Below are positions 1 to 6,843 of a stretch of DNA of 11,229 nucleotides, piece after piece. The translations under genes and the position numbers were made by a program. The notes beneath the pieces are model-generated. The model saw only the letters and a list, made by a program, of their open reading frames with translations, was not told the origin of the DNA and ran no database searches. How positions within the stretch are numbered: position 1 is the first letter of the stretch; each line of letters begins with the position of its first letter. Source of the stretch: Candidatus Aminicenantota bacterium (GTDB lineage: Bacteria > Acidobacteriota > Aminicenantia > Aminicenantales > Aminicenantaceae); assembly GCA_030614645.1 (NCBI GenBank), contig JAUWTR010000013.1, positions 1 through 11,229 of the forward strand, read 5' to 3'.

Positions 1-1156
1 CCCATTGCGTTATTTTCAGAGACCGGATGCAAAGTATGTGACTTTGGATCCCACCCGGACTGCACTATCCGGTTTTGGAGGAACCCTGATTGGAGGAAAG
101 GTTGGCAGCGGTCATCTTCAGTATATCGCAGGTGTCACCATCCGTTCTCCGGGTCTGGAACTGAACGACATGGGTTACCTGCGCAATGCCGACAGCATTA
201 TGCAATTCATCTGGGCCAACTACAGGATTTGGAAACCGGTCAGCATCTTCCGCCAGTTCAGTTTCAATTTCAACCAGTGGAGAGGGTGGAACTTTGGCGG
301 CGAAGGGACAATGGCCGGGGGGAATATACAGTTCAACGGTCAATTCAAGAACTACTGGACCTTATCCACAGGAATCAATCACAACGCGCGCAGCCTGTCT
401 GACAGCGCCCTCCGTGGAGGCCCGGCTCTGATCTACCCCGGAGCCTGGGGGATTCATGTCCGGGTGGGGACGGATAGTCGGAAAAAGATTCGTCTAAGCG
501 CAAATTGGAGCAATAATGTCCGTGAAGAGATGGATTCCCATAGGAACAGCTACAACTTCGGGTTGAGCTTCAATCCCAGCAATGCCATTGCGGTGATGGT
601 TCAACCGGTTCTCAGTCTGAATGAAAACGACATGCAGTATGTCGCAAAAATAGATTTTGGACAGGATAACCGGTATGTCTTCGCCAGAATCAATCAGAAG
701 ACATTCGCGCTTACGTTCCGGCTCAATCTCAGTTTGTCGCCCGATCTGTCCATCCAGCTCTACGGACAGCCCTTTGTTTCAGCTGGCAGTTATTCCAACT
801 TTAAACACATCACTGAACCTAGAGCCGCCGCTTACATAGACCGTTACCATGGATATTCCGGTACGGAAATTACTCTGGATGAACTCAATGGACTCTATAA
901 TATCGATGAAAATCAAGATGGTGTAATGGACTACAATTTCAGTAATCCGGATTTCAACTTCATACAGTTCCGTTCTAACCTGGTTCTCCGCTGGGAGTAC
1001 AAACCCGGCTCGTCTCTCTTCCTTGTCTGGTCACAGGGGCGAACTGGTTATTTGCCCAACAACGATTTTGCCTTTATGGACAATATGCAGGATCTATTCC
1101 AGGTTCATCCCCACAACGTCTTTCTGATTAAGTTTTCCTACGGATTCAATCTGTAA
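1..1156 (+). CDS. DUF5916 outer-membrane beta-barrel protein, C-terminal part (5' end outside window)
   Basis: The frame is open through the left edge (first complete codon at base 2), so only the last ~385 residues are present; the TTG at 5-7 is an internal Leu codon. The visible part matches my recollection of the C-terminal region of DUF5916 proteins: an opening YFQRPDAKY, then many alternating amphipathic strands rich in aromatic residues, Asn and Gly (SIFRQFSFNFNQWRGWNF, LSIQLYGQPFVSAGSYSNF), and a terminal strand FLIKFSYGFNL. Family members usually carry an N-terminal signal peptide and a carbohydrate-binding-like domain before the barrel; neither can be checked here. There is an acidic DENQDG loop at about 302-307 of the ORF, possibly metal binding. 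Function is unknown; an outer-membrane channel or surface binding role is inference. Base composition is richer in GC than all following genes. Confidence 0.7.
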   Translation, partial: PLRYFQRPDAKYVTLDPTRTALSGFGGTLIGGKVGSGHLQYIAGVTIRSPGLELNDMGYLRNADSIMQFIWANYRIWKPVSIFRQFSFNFNQWRGWNFGGEGTMAGGNIQFNGQFKNYWTLSTGINHNARSLSDSALRGGPALIYPGAWGIHVRVGTDSRKKIRLSANWSNNVREEMDSHRNSYNFGLSFNPSNAIAVMVQPVLSLNENDMQYVAKIDFGQDNRYVFARINQKTFALTFRLNLSLSPDLSIQLYGQPFVSAGSYSNFKHITEPRAAAYIDRYHGYSGTEITLDELNGLYNIDENQDGVMDYNFSNPDFNFIQFRSNLVLRWEYKPGSSLFLVWSQGRTGYLPNNDFAFMDNMQDLFQVHPHNVFLIKFSYGFNL

Positions 1157-1283
1157 TACCCAGCGATTCAAACAGAAGCCCAATCCCGATTATGATGATA
1201 TGACAAAGCTGGGGACCGGGATTTACAGATCAGAAGCCTGCTTGTACCTGTCTGTATGCGGTCACGCATAGGCATAAATGAAC
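1157..1283. other. Intergenic hairpin region after the barrel gene
   Basis: This gap between the barrel gene and the opposing thioesterase holds a perfect 6-bp hairpin, TATGCG-GTCA-CGCATA (1255-1270). It also has a looser 7-bp inverted repeat, AATCCCG (1182-1188) with CGGGATT (1217-1223). Neither is followed by a T-tract on the + strand, so a classical terminator for the barrel gene is not shown. No gene is seen. Confidence 0.4.
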
Positions 1284-1312
1284 AAAAAAAGATATTCCTA
1301 TCGTGTAATAGG
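1284..1312 (-). terminator. Probable rho-independent terminator of the thioesterase gene
   Basis: On the minus strand, directly after the TAG stop of the thioesterase, there is a short stem CCTAT/ATAGG (1297-1301 with 1308-1312, 6-nt loop). A run of seven T (A7 at 1284-1290 on +) follows six bases later. The stem is short and the T-run is not immediately adjacent, so the signal is moderate. Confidence 0.4.
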
Positions 1313-1705
1313 CTATTTTGATTTTTGGAGTTTTTGTGTGAATTTTTGCAGGTCTACAATAAACCTTTTGTGAGAACCCTGACCGATTATTCCCTGGGTG
1401 TCCCGGGCTGCAACTGAAAATTCAAGAGCTCGTCCTTCCTGTTTGATGAGGGTGGCTTCAGCTGTGACCTTTTCTCCAACAGGTGTTGCACGCAGGTGTT
1501 CAATATAGACCTTTGTTCCTACCGTAGTCCATCCTTCCGCTAAATGGATTTGAACTGCATCAAGAGCGGCGTTTTCCATTAATGCGATCATCATTGGAGT
1601 TGCCAGGGAATCGACTATGCCGGAGCCGATAAATTTGGCAGTATAGGCTTCTTCGACAATAATAGACCTTACAGCAGAAGTGTTCAAAGGTATTTTAAAT
1701 TCCAT
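1313..1705 (-). CDS. FlK-type hotdog-fold acyl-CoA thioesterase
   Basis: A 130-residue single-domain hotdog protein of the family that includes fluoroacetyl-CoA thioesterase FlK. The catalytic triad of FlK (Thr42, Glu50, His76) is matched with identical spacing by Thr36 (SLATP), Glu44 (LMENAA) and His70 (YIEHLRATPVG). The late GQGSHKRFIV matches the family's GxGxHxRxxV ending. Most homologues are general thioesterases of unknown substrate, so fluoroacetyl specificity should not be assumed. The ATG is supported by AAGGAG eight bases upstream (1714-1719). It lies 91 bp downstream of the PLP enzyme gene on the same strand, probably as the second gene of one transcript, and is followed by a probable terminator. 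Length is normal for the family. The protein is expected to be cytoplasmic. Confidence 0.8.
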   Translation of the reverse strand: MEFKIPLNTSAVRSIIVEEAYTAKFIGSGIVDSLATPMMIALMENAALDAVQIHLAEGWTTVGTKVYIEHLRATPVGEKVTAEATLIKQEGRALEFSVAARDTQGIIGQGSHKRFIVDLQKFTQKLQKSK

Positions 1706-1712
1706 ATTTTTA

Positions 1713-1796
1713 TCTCCTTATCCAATTTTTGCGGATTTTTGTAAGAATCTCCAGAGCTTTTTGCTTGGCCTCCAGATAATCTAGGTTTCCTGATAA
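1713..1796 (-). other. 28-codon in-frame open extension after the PLP enzyme stop
   Basis: Directly after the TAA of the PLP enzyme the same frame stays open for 28 codons and ends at TAA 1710-1712, seven bases before the thioesterase ATG (1703-1705). It would encode a helical Lys-rich stretch including DYLEAKQKALEILTKIRKNW. There is no ATG, GTG or TTG in it, so independent translation is unlikely. It also contains the thioesterase Shine-Dalgarno. It may be chance, a remnant of a small gene, or a readthrough tail. Confidence 0.25.
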
Positions 1797-2951
1797 TTAG
1801 CCAAGCGCTTGCTCAAAGTCTGCGATTATTTCCTCAACAGCTTCTATTCCAGTGGATATACGGATCAGAGTATCCGATATCCCGGCTTGTTGACGTTCCT
1901 TATAAGACATACCAGCGTGTGATGTTGCTGCAGGTCTAGTAACCAGGGTTTCAATTCCGCCTAGGCTGGGGGCTATAATAGCTAACTCTATCTTGTCGAA
2001 AAAATTATTGACTGAATCAATACCCCCATGTAATTCGAAACTTATCATTCCTCCGAAACCTTCGAATAGATCACTGGCTCGTCTGTAGCTGGGATTCCCA
2101 GGGAGACCGGGGTAATTAACTTTTATTACTGCTTGGTGTTTATCTAAAAAATGTGCGATTTTATTAGCATTTTCATTCTGCTGTCTGACCCTTAAGCCTA
2201 ATGTTTTAAGCCCCCTTTGCAGAAGAAAACAAGCATGTGGGTCCATAGATCCGCCCAGATGATTTAACTTATGTGTGATTTGTGTTATCAGTTCGCTCGA
2301 GCCGATCACTGCACCCCCTACAATATCAGAGTGGCCGTTTAGGTACTTGGTGCAGCTGTGTAGAGAAAGATCAAAGCCAAGTTCAGATGGGCGGAAATTA
2401 ATTGGGGAGGCAAAAGTATTGTCTATAATAGATATCAATTTATGTTGCTTTGAAAAGCTTACTATCTCCTCCAGGTCAATAACCTGAAGTAGAGGATTAG
2501 TGATGGTTTCTACATAGATGGCCCTGGTTTTAGGTTTCAGTTTTTTCTCCCAGGACTCAGGATCATTTCCGTCTATAAAGTCATATGTGATTCCAAATGA
2601 GGGGAAATCCTTGGTGATAAAGTCTAGAGTCCCTCCATATAGGCAGTTTTGAACAAGCAGATGGTCTCCAGCGGAAAGTATAGCAAGAAGAGTTGTTGAA
2701 ATAGCTGCCATACCGCTGGCTGTGACCAGGGCTGATTCAGCGTTTTCCAAGCATGCCAATTTAGTATGCAAGGCAATATGATTAGGCGTATTATTCAGCC
2801 GGATATATTTTATGTCATGGTAATCTGCTCCACTTCTATATTCATACATGGATGTCTGGAAGATCGGCATACTTACTGCTCCTAAAATACGAGGGGTAGG
2901 TTCGCCGGAGTGGATAAGTTTTGTATCAATCTGGGTGTATTTTTTGCTCAT
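1797..2951 (-). CDS. Cys/Met metabolism PLP-dependent trans-sulfuration enzyme (cystathionine gamma-synthase/lyase-like)
   Basis: A full-length 384-residue member of the Cys/Met metabolism PLP enzyme family (MetB/MetC/CGL/MGL). Visible PLP-site residues are Tyr49 and Arg51 (phosphate contacts from the neighbouring subunit), the Gly80-Met81 loop, Tyr105 stacking on the ring (LYGGT), Asp177 (IIDNTF), Schiff-base Lys202 in HSCTKYLNGHSD, and Arg364 (LIRISTG) for the substrate carboxylate. Gly107 stands where methionine gamma-lyases carry Cys, and Glu333 is in SLGGIETL as in cystathionine gamma-synthases/lyases, so those activities are favoured. Which of the two cannot be decided from sequence. 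The usual RxxNPT motif is altered to RLNNTPN. AAAGGAG precedes the ATG at normal distance. It is divergent from the ABC-F gene and probably co-transcribed with the thioesterase. No transmembrane segment is seen; it should be cytoplasmic. Confidence 0.85.
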   Translation of the reverse strand: MSKKYTQIDTKLIHSGEPTPRILGAVSMPIFQTSMYEYRSGADYHDIKYIRLNNTPNHIALHTKLACLENAESALVTASGMAAISTTLLAILSAGDHLLVQNCLYGGTLDFITKDFPSFGITYDFIDGNDPESWEKKLKPKTRAIYVETITNPLLQVIDLEEIVSFSKQHKLISIIDNTFASPINFRPSELGFDLSLHSCTKYLNGHSDIVGGAVIGSSELITQITHKLNHLGGSMDPHACFLLQRGLKTLGLRVRQQNENANKIAHFLDKHQAVIKVNYPGLPGNPSYRRASDLFEGFGGMISFELHGGIDSVNNFFDKIELAIIAPSLGGIETLVTRPAATSHAGMSYKERQQAGISDTLIRISTGIEAVEEIIADFEQALG

Positions 2952-2972
2952 GGTTTTGGCTCCTTTAATTAT

Positions 2973-2985
2973 CCTGAATTATTCA
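2973..2985 (-). repeat. TGAATAATTCAGG motif, copy 1 (leader of PLP enzyme gene)
   Basis: On the minus strand TGAATAATTCAGG lies 21 bases before the ATG, inside the predicted leader between the -10 box and the Shine-Dalgarno. Its first 11 bases form a perfect odd palindrome (TGAAT-A-ATTCA). The same 13 bases recur at 6724-6736, also just before a minus-strand start codon, and the following eight bases agree in six of eight. A diverged copy is at 6964-6976. It could be an operator or an RNA element. Confidence 0.4.
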
Positions 2986-3003
2986 TAAAAAATCTTAATA
3001 CCC

Positions 3004-3032
3004 ATAATATAAAGTAAAATGCAAATTGTAAA
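3004..3032 (-). promoter_or_regulatory. Putative sigma-70-type promoter for the PLP enzyme/thioesterase operon
   Basis: On the minus strand TTTACA (3027-3032) and TATTAT (3004-3009) are separated by exactly 17 bases; each hexamer matches the consensus at 5 of 6 positions. Transcription would start near 2997, giving a leader of about 45 bases that contains the palindromic motif and the ribosome binding site. Confidence 0.5.
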
Positions 3033-3132
3033 TTGTTTCATTGCTTCATTGTTAAAATCAATACAAACTGTTAACTGCAACCTGGACAAATATGGGCAGA
3101 GTTGGGTACACTTATACTTTATTGGAAGGTAA

Positions 3133-5094
3133 ATGCTTCAAATTCAAAATTTACATTACTCAATAGGTGAGCTTGAGATACTGCAGGGTGTGTCCTGGGC
3201 GATAAAGCCAGGAAAAAGGGCAGCTTTGATAGGCCCTAATGGAACTGGGAAAACAACCTTGTTTAGAATATTATACGGTGAATTGAAACAGCAGAAAGGC
3301 AGAATTGTTAAACCCAAAAGCTACCACATAGGATACCTTCCCCAGGAAGAGATAGTGCTTGACGAGGGAACTGCGCTTGAAACAGTTATAGAGGGAAGGG
3401 GAGAGATTAAGGTTCTGGAAAAAAAGATATATAAGTTACATAAAGCCCTGGAATCCTATTCTGATGGCCAAGACCGGGTGCTTGAAGAATTAGGTGATCT
3501 GGAATATCGTTACGATGCCTTGGAGGGGTATAATATTGAAGCTGAAGCTAAATCTCTCCTTTCCGGACTTGGATTTTCTGAAAATGGGTTTTACCGTCCT
3601 TTATCAGAGTTAAGCGGGGGCTGGCGCATGCGGGCTTACCTTGCTCGGTTGCTGGTACAGAAACCCGATTTACTGCTGCTTGATGAACCAACTAATCACC
3701 TGGACCTGCCTTCTCTTGAGTGGTTGGAACAATACCTGCTTGGCTTTAAAGGAAGTATTATCATTGTTTCTCATGATAGGTTTTTTATTGACCGCCTGTC
3801 TCAGGAGATATATGAACTTGAGCATGGGAAGCTGGAATATTATCCTGGAGATTATCATTTTTATGTAAGGAAAAAGGAACAGAACCAATTTCTCCATAGA
3901 AAAAAGTGGGAAGAACAGCAGTTGGAAATAAAGAGGCAGGAACACTTTATTGAAAGATTTCGCTATAAAGCCACAAAAGCAGCCCAGGTTCAAAGCAGAG
4001 TAAAGCAGTTGGAGAAGATGAAGAAGATCGAACCGCCTGTAGAAAAAAAGCGTTTTGGATTTTCTTTAAAAGTAGAAGAACGGAGCTATAAAGATATTTT
4101 GCAGATTAAAAATATGTCCTTCCGTTATAATAAAGATTGGATACTGCAGGATTTCGATTTACATCTTAGCAGGGGGGAAAATGCTGCCCTGGTAGGGGTA
4201 AACGGAGCCGGGAAAACTACCTTAACTCGTCTTATTACCGGACAACTTGTTCCCCAAAGAGGGGAAGTACACCTTGGGAAGAGAACTAAAGTCGGCTATT
4301 ATGCTCAGCATCAGGTGGATGCTCTTGATATGGCTGCCCCTGTCTATGATGAGGTGGCTTCAACTGTTGCTGATAATTATATTCCAAAAATACGTGATGC
4401 ACTGGGTATTTTCCGCTTTAGTGGTGATGATGTATATAAAAAGATAGAAGTGTTGTCAGGAGGAGAAAAAGCTCGTGTTTCCCTGGTTAAGATCCTGATT
4501 TCTCCTGTTAACTTTCTTATTATGGATGAACCGACTAATCACCTGGATGTTGATTCCCGGGAGGCACTTGAGCAGGCTCTTTCTGATTATGATGGAACAC
4601 TTCTGATTATTTCCCATGATAGATATTTTCTGGATAAACTTGTCACCCGGGTAATTGAATTAGATGAAAAACATATTGAGGAATATGCCGGAAATTACTC
4701 CTATTATATGGAAAAGAGAAAAAGGATTCCAGATAGCTTATATGTACAGAGTAAGAAAAAATCTGTTGAACCGGGAGTTAAAAAGACAAAAGAACAAAAA
4801 AGGCAGGAAGCTCAAGCTCGTCAGGCTGTAAGTATAAAGCGAAATCAAATAGAGAAAGATATCACTAGGATTGAAGATGAAATCAATAAATTAGAGTTGA
4901 GAAAATCCGAGATCGAATCTATTATGTGCCGGCCCGAAACTAATAAAGAAGGAAAGCTCATGGTTTCTTTACAAAAAGAATTGACAGATATCAATAATAA
5001 ACTGCAAGAATACTACAGCCAGTGGGAGAAGGACAGGCTTGCCCTGGAAAATCTATTAAATAGAATTCAGCGGGCAATTCATCTTCAGAGGTGA
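3133..5094 (+). CDS. ABC-F family ATPase (YdiF/Uup-like, ribosome-associated type)
   Basis: A 653-residue protein with two tandem ABC ATPase domains and no membrane segments, the mark of ABC-F proteins that act on ribosomes. Domain 1: Walker A GPNGTGKTT (34-42), signature LSGGW (160-164), Walker B LLLLDEPTNHLD (180-191), His switch SHDR (213-216). A charged helical linker typical of the ABC-F interdomain arm runs from about 245 to 300. Domain 2: Walker A GVNGAGKTT (355-363), LSGGE (441-445), Walker B FLIMDEPTNHLD (461-472), SHDR (494-497). A Lys/Glu-rich tail from ~550 to 650 looks like the C-terminal coiled coil of Uup and YdiF. GGAAGG sits at 3124-3129, slightly close to the ATG. Whether it confers antibiotic protection or is a housekeeping translation factor cannot be told from sequence. 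Its end overlaps the opposing kinase gene by 10 bp. Confidence 0.9.
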   Translation: MLQIQNLHYSIGELEILQGVSWAIKPGKRAALIGPNGTGKTTLFRILYGELKQQKGRIVKPKSYHIGYLPQEEIVLDEGTALETVIEGRGEIKVLEKKIYKLHKALESYSDGQDRVLEELGDLEYRYDALEGYNIEAEAKSLLSGLGFSENGFYRPLSELSGGWRMRAYLARLLVQKPDLLLLDEPTNHLDLPSLEWLEQYLLGFKGSIIIVSHDRFFIDRLSQEIYELEHGKLEYYPGDYHFYVRKKEQNQFLHRKKWEEQQLEIKRQEHFIERFRYKATKAAQVQSRVKQLEKMKKIEPPVEKKRFGFSLKVEERSYKDILQIKNMSFRYNKDWILQDFDLHLSRGENAALVGVNGAGKTTLTRLITGQLVPQRGEVHLGKRTKVGYYAQHQVDALDMAAPVYDEVASTVADNYIPKIRDALGIFRFSGDDVYKKIEVLSGGEKARVSLVKILISPVNFLIMDEPTNHLDVDSREALEQALSDYDGTLLIISHDRYFLDKLVTRVIELDEKHIEEYAGNYSYYMEKRKRIPDSLYVQSKKKSVEPGVKKTKEQKRQEAQARQAVSIKRNQIEKDITRIEDEINKLELRKSEIESIMCRPETNKEGKLMVSLQKELTDINNKLQEYYSQWEKDRLALENLLNRIQRAIHLQR

Positions 5095-5516
5095 TCAGGA
5101 TTATCTTCCGGCAACTTTTTTTCTATAATGGTGAGGTTATTGTATTCACCTATTTTTATATATTTATAATAAAATTTTTTTGACATAGATCTGATCAGAT
5201 ATAATCCGTAGCCGCTTTCCTGAGGATCTGATAGGTTTGGGGGAGATATTTTGTCTGGGTTCCACAGTTTCCCTTTATCACAGAAAAATAATGTTATCAT
5301 GCTTTTGTAAAATTTTATACGAATTAAAACCGGCTTTCCTGCTGCTTGGGAATGATTGCAGATATTGGTAAATAATTCTGTTGCTATGAGCTTGATTTCT
5401 TGCTGCCAATCAATTGAAATATCGGGCTGAACAGAGCAGATAAATGAAGTCAATTGTTTTCTTAATTCCTCCAGATTATCAAGAGAAGCGGTAAGTTTGA
5501 TATCGATTTTTTTCAC
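5085..5516 (-). CDS. RsbW-like anti-sigma factor / serine kinase (HATPase_c_2)
   Basis: A 143-residue stand-alone GHKL ATPase of the SpoIIAB/RsbW type. The N-box is ELFTNICNH (47-55), the G1 box CDKGKLWNP (79-87) and the G2 box SGYGLYLI (101-108). In this family the protein either binds a sigma factor or phosphorylates its STAS antagonist on serine. The start is GTG (5514-5516) and overlaps the TGA stop of the phosphatase gene as GTGA, with AAGG six bases upstream, so translation is probably coupled to the phosphatase. Length is normal for the family. It converges on the ABC-F gene with a 10-bp overlap of the two 3' ends. Its likely partners are the RR-PP2C phosphatase and the STAS protein encoded across the intergenic region; no sigma factor is in the window. 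Confidence 0.85.
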   Translation of the reverse strand: MKKIDIKLTASLDNLEELRKQLTSFICSVQPDISIDWQQEIKLIATELFTNICNHSQAAGKPVLIRIKFYKSMITLFFCDKGKLWNPDKISPPNLSDPQESGYGLYLIRSMSKKFYYKYIKIGEYNNLTIIEKKLPEDNPDHL

Positions 5517-6706
5517 TTGGCACCTTTTCCTGCCTCCTTTAATTTAAAACCGATAATGGAGATATCATCAGTAAATTCTTCGCTACCTTGGAATTCTTTA
5601 ACATCTTCAATAAGCCTGTCAAATGAGGCGCCAAGCGAGTCTTGGGAATATTTTGAAAGAACTGTCTTTACTCTCTTAAAGCCATAAACGGAATCTTGTT
5701 TTTGCGAGACGGCTTCATTAATGCCGTCAGAAAAAATTATAAACTGGTTACCCGGAGACAAATCAAGTGTTTGGTTTTTTTGTTCTTTGTGAGGCAGACC
5801 CAATCCTAGGGGGGGGCCACCGCCGTCGATGTATTCAGAAGAACCATCAGGGTGAATAAGCAGGGGCAGGTTATGACCTGCACGATAGAAATCCACTTTA
5901 AATGACTCTATATTGATAATGGCATAGACCATTGTAAAATACTTATCATATTTGCCCAGCATATCATCCTCATCTAGAAGACGGGCGACTCTTTCAGGGG
6001 AATTAATCTGATAATGGGGGGTATTTCCTAGGGGAATTTTTAAAAGTGCGTGGGGATAGAGGTCGTTGTTCAGGCGTTGGCTGATACCGACGCTGAAAAG
6101 AGCGGCCGGGACTCCGTGGCCGGAAACGTCAATATTATAAAATCCGAAATGTTTTTCATCAAGACGAAAGACATTGTAAATGTCACCTGATACATAAAGG
6201 CTGGGGTAAAAACGGGCGGCGAATTCAATTGTGGGCAGGTCCGGTATTTCTCGCGGAAGTAAGCTTTGTTGGACTGTTCTGCCTGATTCCAGGTTTTTGC
6301 GCATTATCTCGTTTGCTTCTCTGAGTTTTGAATTAAGCTGAATAAACCTTATTCCAGTATTTATTCTTACTTGCAGTTCATCGAATTCAAAAGGTTTTGT
6401 CATGTAATCGTCAGCTCCGATTTTCAGTCCCTCGATAATATCTTCTTTTTGGCTTTTAGCAGTAAGAAGGATTATGTAAACATATTTTGGAAAATTTGTT
6501 TCCCGGATTTTTTTACAGAGTTCCAATCCAGACATGCCAGGCATCATCCAGCCCGTAAGAACCAAGCGGATATCTTGGTCCTTTGAGATGATATCCCAGG
6601 CTTTTATCCCATTCTCTGCTGTTAAGAGTTCACAGCCTGTGTTTTGGAGGTTTTTCTTTAAGATTTTCCGGGAAACCGGATCGTCTTCCACAATCAGAAT
6701 TTTCAT
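5513..6706 (-). CDS. Response regulator receiver + PP2C-like (SpoIIE/RsbU) serine phosphatase, receiver lacks the phospho-accepting Asp
   Basis: 397 residues. Residues 1-118 are a CheY-like receiver with acidic residues Asp8-Asp9, Thr82 (ILLTAKS) and Lys104 (MTKPF), but the phosphorylation-site motif reads TGWMMPGMSG, placing Gly52 (codon GGC) where Asp is expected. A helical, probably coiled-coil linker follows (~120-150, ending VQQSLLP, the usual lead-in to these phosphatases). Residues ~155-390 are the PP2C/SpoIIE domain with metal-ligand motifs SGDIY (173-177), NIDVSGHGVPAAL (191-203), FSDGINEA (325-332) and FTDDIS (378-383). The expected role is dephosphorylation of the STAS antagonist, releasing the partner switch. 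It is the first gene of a two-gene operon. No convincing Shine-Dalgarno precedes the ATG, and a highly structured stretch lies just upstream. Confidence 0.88.
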   Translation of the reverse strand: MKILIVEDDPVSRKILKKNLQNTGCELLTAENGIKAWDIISKDQDIRLVLTGWMMPGMSGLELCKKIRETNFPKYVYIILLTAKSQKEDIIEGLKIGADDYMTKPFEFDELQVRINTGIRFIQLNSKLREANEIMRKNLESGRTVQQSLLPREIPDLPTIEFAARFYPSLYVSGDIYNVFRLDEKHFGFYNIDVSGHGVPAALFSVGISQRLNNDLYPHALLKIPLGNTPHYQINSPERVARLLDEDDMLGKYDKYFTMVYAIINIESFKVDFYRAGHNLPLLIHPDGSSEYIDGGGPPLGLGLPHKEQKNQTLDLSPGNQFIIFSDGINEAVSQKQDSVYGFKRVKTVLSKYSQDSLGASFDRLIEDVKEFQGSEEFTDDISIIGFKLKEAGKGAK

Positions 6707-6723
6707 TATATGCTGTTAATAAA

Positions 6724-6736
6724 CCTGAATTATTCA
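6724..6736 (-). repeat. TGAATAATTCAGG motif, copy 2 (before the phosphatase ATG)
   Basis: An exact copy of the motif at 2973-2985 on the same strand, 17 bases before the phosphatase start codon. It is also the left end of a 253-bp block whose right end (6964-6976) is the same motif inverted with 11 of 13 matches. Confidence 0.4.
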
Positions 6737-6834
6737 CGAGTCGAGGTTACTGTAGATGCGAGGCATAGGGTACAAAGCTGTGGTATTTCACCGCTAGTAC
6801 CCTGTAACAAAGCAGATGCGGTGAGATCGACTCG
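6737..6834 (-). ncRNA. Unidentified structured RNA element (five nested helices)
   Basis: Helices are visible by direct base matching. P1: CGAGTCGA (6737-6744) with TCGACTCG (6827-6834), 8 bp. P2: GTTAC (6746-6750) with GTAAC (6804-6808). P3: AGGGTAC (6767-6773) with GTACCCT (6797-6803), 7 bp. P4: GTGGT (6780-6784) with ACCGC (6790-6794), one G-T pair. P5: ATGC (6756-6759) with GCAT (6763-6766). P2, P3 and P5 form a compact three-way junction. CACCGC (6789-6794) can alternatively pair with GCGGTG (6818-6823), which would compete with P4. I do not recognise a known riboswitch class. Strand is uncertain; minus is preferred because a promoter lies upstream at 6981-7009 and the phosphatase ATG lies 30 bases beyond. 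Confidence 0.45.
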
Positions 6835-6843
6835 CCTATAAGG

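Noticed and set aside
65..343. Opposite-strand open frame under the barrel gene, and similar overlaps in the ABC-F, phosphatase, epimerase and nagB genes
   Set aside because: These lie wholly inside well-supported genes, have no ribosome binding site or recognisable domain, and are shadow frames.
6705..6710. Perfect TATAAT on the minus strand overlapping the phosphatase ATG
   Set aside because: As a -10 box it would start transcription inside the receiver domain, and no useful -35 is seen. It is treated as chance in AT-rich sequence.
6785..6796. TAGCGGTGAAAT on the minus strand, identical to a conserved 16S rRNA segment
   Set aside because: Only 12 bases match, and the flanking bases (ACC on one side, TAC on the other) do not continue as 16S. 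A 12-base match is easily chance.
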